In this document: piece by piece, positions 57,601 through 64,000 of the stretch
Layout of the letters: every line of letters begins with the position of its first letter
How positions within the stretch are numbered: the stretch's first letter is position 1
Source of the DNA: Closterium sp. Naga37s-1
Lineage: Eukaryota > Streptophyta > Zygnematophyceae > Desmidiales > Closteriaceae
Length of the DNA: 64,000 bases
Reading direction: 5' to 3'
Assembly: GCA_947471745.1 (NCBI GenBank)
Contig: CANJKZ010000473.1
Coordinates: 67,001 to 131,000, forward strand
Notes under the pieces: model-generated
Database searches by the model: none
The model's input: the letters and a program-made list of their open reading frames with translations, nothing else
Told to the model about the DNA's origin: nothing
Position numbers and translations under genes: made by a program

Positions 57601-60600
57601 GGGGAGGAGCGGCAAGAGCAGAAGCAGCTGCCATGCAGGGTGGCGGCACGGTGCAGGGCGGCACGTTGCGGCATTACATGGCAGCGCTGACGGCTATGGA
57701 GACGCTCAGAGACCCGCAGGTGAGGCAGGGGGGGGAGACAGAGAAGGGGGGAGGCAGATGGGGGGAGGCAGAGGAGGGGGGAGGCAGAGGGGGGGGTAAG
57801 GCAGGAGGGGGGGGGGGAAGGCAGGCGGGGAATGGGAGGCGAGGGAAGGCGGGCGCAGGTGAGGGTGGTGAGCGGGATTAGTGCGCATGGTGTGACATAC
57901 CTCCCACTCCCCTCGCCCCTCCCTCTGGGACCATACCATGCCATGCCATGCCATGCCATGCAGGGGGCGGAGCAGGTGATGGCAGCAGCGAGGGAGGATG
58001 GGGTCACACCAAATGCACACATGCACCGCCGCCTCATCAGGTGGGTCCGCCAGCTCATCAGGTGGGTCCGCCGGCTCATCAGGTGGGTCCGCCAGCTCAT
58101 CAGGTGGGTCCGCCAGCTCATCAGGTGGGTCCGCCAGCTCATCAGGTGGGTCCGCCAGCTCATCAGGGGGTCCGCCGGCTCATCAGGTGGGTCCGCCAGC
58201 TCATCAGGTGGGTCCGCCAGCTCATCAGGTGGGTCCGCCAGCTCACCAGGTGGGTCCGCCGGCTCATCAGGTGGGTCCGCCAGCTCATCAGGTGGGTCCG
58301 CCGGCTCATCACGTGCTCTCCTCCCCTGCCACGCTGCTCACTGGATCTCTCTGCTCACTGGATCTCTCTGCTCACTGGATCTCTCTGCTCACTGGATCTC
58401 TCTGCTCACTGGATCTCTCTGCTCACTGGATCTCTCTGCTCACTGGATCTCTCTGCTCACTGGATCTCTCTGCTCACTGGATCTCTCTGCTCACTGGATC
58501 TCTCTGCTCACTGGATCTCTCTGCTCACTGGATCTCTCTGCTCACTGGATCTCTCTGCTCACTGGATCTCTCTGCTCACTGGATCTCTCTGCTCACTGGA
58601 TCTCTCTGCTCACTGGATCTCTCTGCTCACTGGATCTCTCTGCTCACTGGATCTCTCTGCTCACTGGATCTCTCTGCTCACTGGATCTCTCTGCTCACTG
58701 GATCTCTCTGCTCACTGGATCTCTCTGCTCACTGGATCTCTCTGCTCACTGGATCTCTCTGCTCACTGGATCTCTCTGCTCACTGGATCTCTCTGCTCAC
58801 TGGATCTCTCTGCTCACTGGATCTCTCTGCTCACTGGATCTCTCTGCTCACTGGATCTCTCTGCTCACTGGATCTCTCTGCCGCCCTCCAACAACTTCTC
58901 CCCTCCCACCCTCCCCACCTTACCCCATTCCCCCTTCCCACAATCACCCCCTCCTCTCCATCCTCCCCTGACCCCCTTCCTCCTTCCCCCCACCAGGGTG
59001 TATGCGAGTGCGGGGCAGCTGCAGGCGGCGAGGGCGGTGTGGGAAGCGTTTGTGGCGAGTGGGGGCTACCCGGGGAGGAGCCTCTTCCTGGTGGGTGGGG
59101 CACGCACACATGCACCCATGCCACTGTCTTTGAATGAGAGCCATTCTGCCCTGAACACTGCCATAGGATCAGAGGTTCTCCTTTGTTGCCTCTCCTTCCT
59201 CCTCACCAGCCGCCCTCAACCCTCGAGTCTTTCTCGCTCTCCCACCCCTGTCCCCGTTCCTCCGCACATCTTCTCCTCCCCGCCCAACCCCCCCTCTCCT
59301 CCCGCTGCAGCACGTGGCGGAGGCAGCAATGGCGCAGGCCACGCGGGACAGCACCGCCATCGCACACCAATACATGGTCAGAGCAGTGCGGCAGTGCGCG
59401 CATGGCAGGGCAGTGTCTCTTGCGATTGGCACTGCCGCTGATGTAGTTTTTGCTATCACCATTGCACTCTGTACCACTTGACTCCCTGCCTCTCACCTGC
59501 CGCCATGCCGTTCACCTCAAGCCCGTCACACCGCTGTGCATTGAAAATGTCCTCTCCTCCTCGCACGTGTGCTCCCCCTCTCCCCCGCACGGCACCCCCC
59601 CCTCGCCTGCACCACATACCCCCCCCCAGGAGGAGTTCTTCAAAGCGGGCTACTTCCTCAATCCCGCCACGGGTGCTCGCCTGCTCAAGCTCGCCTCCAT
59701 CTTCGCCCGCAAGGTGCCGCTCCCACCCCTGCTTGCTCCCACTCCTGCTTGCTCCCACCCCTGCTTGCTCCCACCCCTGCTTGCTCCCACCCCTGCTTGC
59801 TCCCACCCCTGCTTGCTCCCATTCCTGCTTGCTCCCACCCCTGCTTGCTCCCACTCCTGCTTGCTCCCACCCCTGCTTGCTCCCACCCCTGCTTGCTCCC
59901 ACCCCTGCTTGCTCCCACCCCTGCTTGCTCCCACCCCTGCTTGCTCCCACCCCTGCTTGCTCCCACCCCTGCTTGCTCCCACCCCTGCTTGCTCCCACCC
60001 CTGCTTGCTCCCACCCCACCACAGGCTCGCATCCCCCATCCGCTCCCACACCCCACTTGCTCCCACCCTTCATTTGCTCGCTCTCACCACGCGCTCTCTT
60101 GCTCATCACATGCCCACCTGCCCACACCAGCTGAACGAATCAATAGGACTCTCACTGGTCCCCTCGCTGCCACAGCTTACTCGCTGCCACAGCTTACTCT
60201 CACCTGTCATTGCAACTGCCCAGTTCCTCTCCCCCTCAACCCCACCTCTCCCCTCCACCTCCCCCTGTTGCTCCCCCCCTGCCACCACTCTCCCCCTCGC
60301 CACTCCCCCACTCTTCCCCGACCTCGCCCCACACCTCTCCCTCACCCATCGCCCTCCGCAGAGTGGCGACCCATCGTGTGCATCTCTCATATTCGACCGC
60401 TACGTGGCGACCATGAGGGACGTGGATCCAGACGCGCTCACCGTTCCCCTCCGCCTCTCCCCTGGTGTCCCTCTCCCCTCACCTCTCCCCACACTGCCCC
60501 CACCTCTCCCCCCACCCATCACCCTCAGAGTGGCGACCCATCGTGTGCGTCGCTCATATTCGACCGCTACGTGGCGGCCATGAGGGACGTGGATCCAGAC

Positions 60601-60762
60601 GCCCTCTGTGTGTTTGCCTCCGCGCTGCTCGACCTGGGCGTGCCGCCCTCTGATGCACGAGTGCACCGCGCGCACAGCCTGGCCGCGCACCGGCGTTCTG
60701 TGCGCCTGCAGGCCAAGGCACGTGCCGGCGTTTGGCACGGCGCTTTTCCACCACCCGTGTAG
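54684..60762 (+). CDS. PPR protein resembling Arabidopsis At4g35850, mitochondrial type (PPR-C)
   Basis: Eleven exons on plus: 54684-55237, 55508-55670, 55929-55994, 56349-56446, 56684-56801, 57438-57719, 57964-58040, 58997-59090, 59311-59376, 59630-59713, 60529-60762. All GT-AG, phases close, 611 residues. The N-terminus MAARRLLPLTLRRVRGL looks like a mitochondrial presequence. Then come RGYNNVLQHLAD, AHLLRDVWSDMQSDGVAPD, VVMHNMVISACA, RTYTALLNAAANTGR and LTLAALITAHAN. A Glu/Gly-rich insertion in exon 6 precedes VTPNAHMHRRLIRVYASAGQ, FFKAGYFLNPATGARLL and SLIFDRYVAAMRDVDPDAL. From memory the segment order matches At4g35850, including the FFLDPRTGSNLL-like motif, which is distinctive. Introns 3, 5, 6, 7 and 10 are packed with tandem repeats. 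The last exon has a duplicated, apparently unusable copy at 60362. Confidence 0.88.
56012..56165. repeat. 18-19-bp repeat in PPR-C intron 3
   Basis: About eight copies of CTGCACCTACCG followed by a C run, within intron 55995-56348. Confidence 0.87.
56303..56348 (+). repeat. (CATGG)n microsatellite at the 3' splice site of PPR-C intron 3
   Basis: Repeated GGCAT/GGCAC pentamers end at the acceptor GGCAG before exon 4 (56349). No pyrimidine tract is seen in the last 45 bases. Confidence 0.88.
56833..56940 (+). repeat. 27-bp repeat with cryptic acceptor-like sites, PPR-C intron 5
   Basis: Four copies. Each holds CTGAC (branch-site-like) and TTACTGCAG (acceptor-like). Confidence 0.85.
56948..57272 (+). 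repeat. 25-bp pyrimidine-rich repeat, PPR-C intron 5
   Basis: About thirteen copies of CTCATCCTTCCCCATG plus CTCTCCCCT, followed by a (CCCCATCCCCCT)n tract to about 57420. All are within intron 56802-57437. Confidence 0.9.
57930..57963 (+). repeat. (CCATG)n microsatellite at the 3' splice site of PPR-C intron 6
   Basis: Five or six ATGCC pentamers end at the acceptor ATGCAG before exon 7 (57964). Confidence 0.87.
58028..58318 (+). repeat. 21-bp repeat duplicating the PPR-C exon 7 / intron 7 junction
   Basis: About thirteen copies of CTCATCAG|GTGGGTCCGCC(AG/GG). All but one carry an intact GT donor. The seventh reads CAGGGGGTCC and is one base short. The first six donors are spaced 21 bp apart with no stop, so using any of them would add seven residues (WVRQLIR) per unit and keep the frame. 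Donors after the short unit would be out of frame. Confidence 0.92.
58330..58880 (+). repeat. 17-bp repeat in PPR-C intron 7
   Basis: About 32 near-perfect copies of CTCACTGGATCTCTCTG. Each copy has a CTCAC that fits the loose branch-site pattern and a pyrimidine-rich half. It lies between the donor ladder and the acceptor at 58996. Confidence 0.93.
59726..60015 (+). repeat. 16-bp repeat in PPR-C intron 10
   Basis: About eighteen copies of CACCCCTGCTTGCTCC, starting just after the donor of exon 10 (59713). Confidence 0.92.
60362..60440 (+). pseudogene. Duplicate of the PPR-C last-exon acceptor and 5' part
   Basis: Acceptor CGCAG at 60361, then a copy of the first 75 bases or so of exon 11 (SGDPSCASLIFDRYVA...DPDAL). 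The true copy starts 167 bp downstream at 60529. After DPDAL the upstream copy loses the match and has no obvious donor. Read through, it shifts frame and meets a stop near 60583, so use of this acceptor would be unproductive. Confidence 0.8.
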
Positions 60763-61301
60763 GCGGCGGGCGGGTTCGGGTGGTGGCAGACAGGTGCAGG
60801 TGGTGGCTGATTGCCTGGGACTGGTTCAGGCATGTGACTGTGAATGCGTACCAAACCTTAGGTGTTGGAGGGAGGAAAAGGCTTATTCTTACGCCTTTTC
60901 AAGTACTACATTTCTGCCGGTTGTCCAACAGAGTCGGTGTGGCGGCTGGGTTGGTGGAAGTGGTGGTTGGGCGTGCCGCCCTCCGATGCACGAGTGCACC
61001 GCGCGCACAGCCTGGCCGCGCACCGGCGTTCTGTGCGCCTGCAGGCCAAGGCACGTGCCGGCGTTTGGCACGGCGCTTTTCCACCACCCGTGTAGGCGGC
61101 GGGCGGGTTCGGGTGGTGGCAGACAGGTGCAGGTGGTGGCTGATTGCCTGGGACTGGTTCAGGCATGTGACTGTGAATGCGTACCAAACCTTAGGTGTTG
61201 GAGGGAGGAAAAGGCTTATTCTTACGCCTTTTCAAGTACTACATTTCTGCCGGTTGTCCAACAGAGTCGGTGTGGCGGCTGGGTTGGTGGAAGTGGTGGT
61301 T
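60636..61301 (+). repeat. 333-bp tandem duplication covering the PPR-C stop and 3' flank
   Basis: 60636-60968 is repeated at 60969-61301 almost without change. For example, the TAG stop at 60760 is mirrored at 61093. The second copy carries a non-translated duplicate of the last 43 codons or so, downstream of the stop. Confidence 0.93.
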
Positions 61302-62081
61302 GGGCTATCTGTGAGCACAGCGAGGGCCCTCGCTTCGGCCGGTTAGAGTAGAAGCCTGGAAGCCATGGCTTACTGGCCACGTGCTCCGCCACCCAGGTAT
61401 GCGGTGACAGGTGGAGGGTGTGTGTGACGCCCTCGCGAGTGCACAGAATGGGGCCAGTGGGAGTGGGGCCTTGGTAGCAACAGCAACAGTGTAAGGTGAT
61501 AGGTACCGGAGGTGGTGCGGGGAAGGATACGGTACCAGGTGCAACGATATGCTGTCCTGCCCATGGTATACCCCTTGCATGAATCATGACTACACTCTGT
61601 GGTCAGTTGTTTTCTATGCAACCAAAACCCCTGTTGCCCCACCCCCCTGCCGAGAATTGAGTTCCAAGTGCCACTATTTGAGCTGACGGAGGTACATGCC
61701 ACCTCACACGTCTTCAGCTTAGCCCGGCTGCACTGACAACTCTGTGAGGATAAATAATGGCACTGGTCTTATATAGATTAATTAACAAAGGACGCACCCC
61801 TGCCACTTCAGCCTCCGGATGGGCTAAACATGGCTGGCAGAGCTGCAATCTCATGGACCTAGAAACTAACAGACAAGGGAGAGGGAGGGTGCTTGCAGGG
61901 GCTCCTCATGGAAGCCCCAGCAGCAAGCAGTCTATGGCGGGCGGGCAATGGCCCGGGTGCATACATGGGCATTATGGCATTGTATCGTTGTCGGAGCACA
62001 CGGCTCCCCCACGCATGTCGATTCCAGGTGTGTGCAGCGCAAGCGGTGCAGGGCGGGCAGGCGGGGCAGCAGCGCGGCGGA
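60763..62081. other. Convergent 3' flanks of PPR-C and the acetate transporter gene
   Basis: The first 540 bp is the tandem duplication. The rest contains no recognised gene, and 61302-62081 should include both 3' UTRs. A 30-bp motif near 61655 is repeated near 62220. Confidence 0.55.
61655..61686. repeat. Dispersed motif GAATTGAGTTCCA(A/T)GTGCCAC, two copies
   Basis: Copies at about 61660 and 62222 match over about 30 bp with three differences (A/T, A/G and the edge). The second lies in intron 3 of the transporter gene. It may be a remnant of a small transposon or a longer repeat; nothing else supports this. Confidence 0.6.
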
Positions 62082-63597
62082 TTAGATTTCTTGGCCGAAG
62101 TCAACGAAGGGGCGGCCGGTGTCGATGACTTTGCGCTTGGCCACGGTGTTGATGAGCGCGATCATGGACGTCATGCCCGCTGCACTCGCACACACACGTC
62201 ACATGCCACGCACACGGGGGAGAATTGAGTTCCATGTGCCACTGTTTGAGCGGGGTCACGCTCAGCGCGGGAGTCCCTTCACAAGCTGCCATACGAAAGC
62301 TCGTGAGTTCGGTTCAGTATGTTTCCATGCCCTGATTAGCAGTTGCGGTGGGTCCTAAGATGCAAAAGAGACAGAATCGCCGTACCCCAGCACACGCATA
62401 GCACGCGAGAGTTTAAGTTTGCCCTCTTCTTCTTTCCCTCTGACCGTTACCCTCTCCTCGTCCCACATGATTCACAGCACTCCGCACCACCACCGTGCTA
62501 TCACCCTTGATATTCACTACTGCGCGGCGCCGCGCGGCTCATCACGCATACAGCAACCCCACGCGCATGCTCGCACCGTTCCCGTTCCTTTATATTTCCA
62601 CAATAATAAAATTCAAGGAGAGAACGCTAACCTGCGATGGCGGTGAAGACGCCGAGGTAGCCGCCGGCCTTGTTCCAGTTCTTATTGGAGGGCGTGAAGT
62701 TGGCGATGACGAGCAGCACGAAGGTGACTTCGAGCAGGAAGAAGGTGATGCACACGGTCTTGGGCATGAGCAGCGTCGCCAGGAACATGTACGTGTTGAA
62801 TATCATGAACCCCGACAGGTACCACCCCAGCGCGCTTGCGACAATCTCCTTCGGCACCTGAAGCGGGGGCGGAGGAGGCGCGGGGGGCGGGAGGCGTTGG
62901 GGGGAAAGGGGGAGAGTTGACGCGCGGGAGGAGGGTACACGGGAACGGACGAATGCGGGCGATTCGAGGAGAGGCAGAAGCGGGGTGCGGAAAGACAAGA
63001 ATGCGGCGCGCGAGACGGGTGCCGCATGGGCGAAGCGCAGATCGAAGGCAGGGGCGGTGGGAGAACCGAAGCAGTGGAATTGAAGCAAAGAAAATCGAAG
63101 CGGAGGGATGTGAAGCGGTGGGAACGAGGCGGCGAGGGCGAAGACTCACCCAGCCGAGGAGCTCGAGGAGGATGAAGGTGGCGAGGCCCATCCAGAAGCA
63201 GCCGAAGGACGTGAAGGCCGTGCACGCGAACACGTTGTCGTGCTTGAACTCCCACATGCCCGCCAGGATCTGCCCCACGCCGCCGTAGAACAGCGCCAGC
63301 CCCATCCATATGTGGTTCGGCGCCCACCCTGCCGCGCACCGCCGGATAGCGGAACAGGAAAAGCGAGGGTTAGCGCGGGTGGGGGCGACAGTGTGGGTGT
63401 TTGCGGTCAGTTCCTGCGTGGCAAGTCGCAGATGAAAACGAGATGCACTGGCATGCATCCTGGCGGCGGGGTAGCGTACCTGCGTTGTGCGCCGATAGAA
63501 CGAAGGTGGTCAGCGCGAAGGACGCGAGGCCCAGTGGAGCCGGGTTGGCGATCTTCTCCGGTTCGATGAGCGCTCTGTACCCACACGACTCTGCCAT
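62082..63597 (-). CDS. AceTr/SatP (GPR1/FUN34/YaaH) acetate transporter
   Basis: A membrane carrier for acetate/succinate with proton symport in known members. Four exons on minus: 63597-63480, 63328-63150, 62857-62632, 62179-62082. GT-AG, phases close, 206 residues, the usual family size. The family signature NPAPLGL is present near residue 20, followed by [14 protein letters not shown]. Six hydrophobic segments can be read. [33 protein letters not shown] and [11 protein letters not shown] are strongly family-like, as are [19 protein letters not shown] and [18 protein letters not shown] short polar tail ends [13 protein letters not shown]. In green algae such transporters have been linked to acetate uptake and to glyoxysomal/microbody membranes. 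The location here is not evident. Confidence 0.93.
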
Positions 63598-64000
63598 TGC
63601 GTGCTGTGTGTACGCGCTTTGTGATTAAGGACTGGGTGTGACGTGTTTGACCTGCTGAGCTAGCAATGTCTGAGTTGCGGAACTACGAATTTGATCACTG
63701 TGGGGGGGGAGCGAGTCTGAGCTGAGATAGTACGTGTTAGGAGCGAGTGACTGAGGGACGCAAGGAGCAAAGAATGGTGAAAGTCGAAGACGCAAAATGC
63801 GTCGAGTGGCTTTGACAGTTGAATGAGCCAGCTGCACACGCCCCTCCCCCTCTTCATCTCTCTCACCTCGCCGCACCACACCGCTTCCGCTGCTTCCGCG
63901 AGCTCCGCACCTTTCGCTTCGCGCTCCCCTGACTCTCTACATGTGCAGCTATGGCGCGTAACCGAACCTAACCTGACACGTTTGGTCCCGAGATCTGTGG
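63598..64000. promoter_or_regulatory. Upstream region of the acetate transporter gene
   Basis: 403 bp to the window edge. No ORF with family resemblance and no repeat is seen. The 5' UTR and promoter of the minus-strand gene should be here. Confidence 0.45.

Noticed and set aside
57948-59441. Open frames with repeated ISLLTGSLCSLDLSAHW
   Set aside because: The 17-bp repeat of PPR-C intron 7 is open in all frames. The exon model that skips it restores family sequence on both sides.

Overview
The window is nuclear DNA from a GC-rich eukaryote. Genes are split by many short GT-AG introns, three organelle-type pentatricopeptide-repeat (PPR) genes lie close together, and there are two Ty1/copia retrotransposons with plant-type initiator-Met primer sites. 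Streptophyte-type PPR proteins occurring with an AceTr/SatP acetate transporter and a bacterial-type LptF/LptG permease suggest a green, probably streptophyte, alga. A zygnematophyte such as Closterium would fit, but that identification is inference.

Left half (1-34143): repeat-dominated DNA with no host gene. A 173-bp satellite (1-1272 and 8721-9549) is split by a complete young copia element (1273-8715, coding strand minus, TSD GGAAT, LTRs differing at about 6 of 1429 positions). Next comes a 28-bp minisatellite with the C-rich strand on plus (9550-15262), a 184-bp satellite (15263-17426), and the same 28-bp minisatellite in inverted orientation (17427-24530 and 28748-31471). The inverted array is split by a second copia element (24531-28747) that has lost its integrase region and most of one LTR. 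A 180-bp satellite (31472-34143) ends abruptly about 0.85 kb from the first gene.

Right half (34144-64000): seven dense genes. In order they are a Rab escort protein (minus, 9 exons), an O-fucosyltransferase-like type II membrane protein (plus, 1 exon), an LptF/LptG-family permease with a probable plastid transit peptide (minus, 7 exons), a PPR protein (minus, 7 exons), a second PPR protein resembling Arabidopsis At5g21222/At5g25630 (minus, at least 3 exons), a third PPR protein resembling At4g35850 (plus, 11 exons), and an AceTr/SatP acetate transporter (minus, 4 exons). I built the exon models by hand. In six genes every intron phase closes from start to stop. The 3' end of the second PPR gene is uncertain.

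The most unusual signal is in the introns. In five introns of four genes the exon/intron junction itself is tandemly duplicated 3 to 13 times, giving ladders of 5' splice sites. Two of these ladders have units of 18 and 21 bp, so alternative donors would keep the frame. In four introns a (CATGG)n-type microsatellite sits directly against the 3' splice site, where a pyrimidine tract is expected. One exon also has a tandemly duplicated acceptor. I know of no described system that matches this, and it needs transcript evidence.
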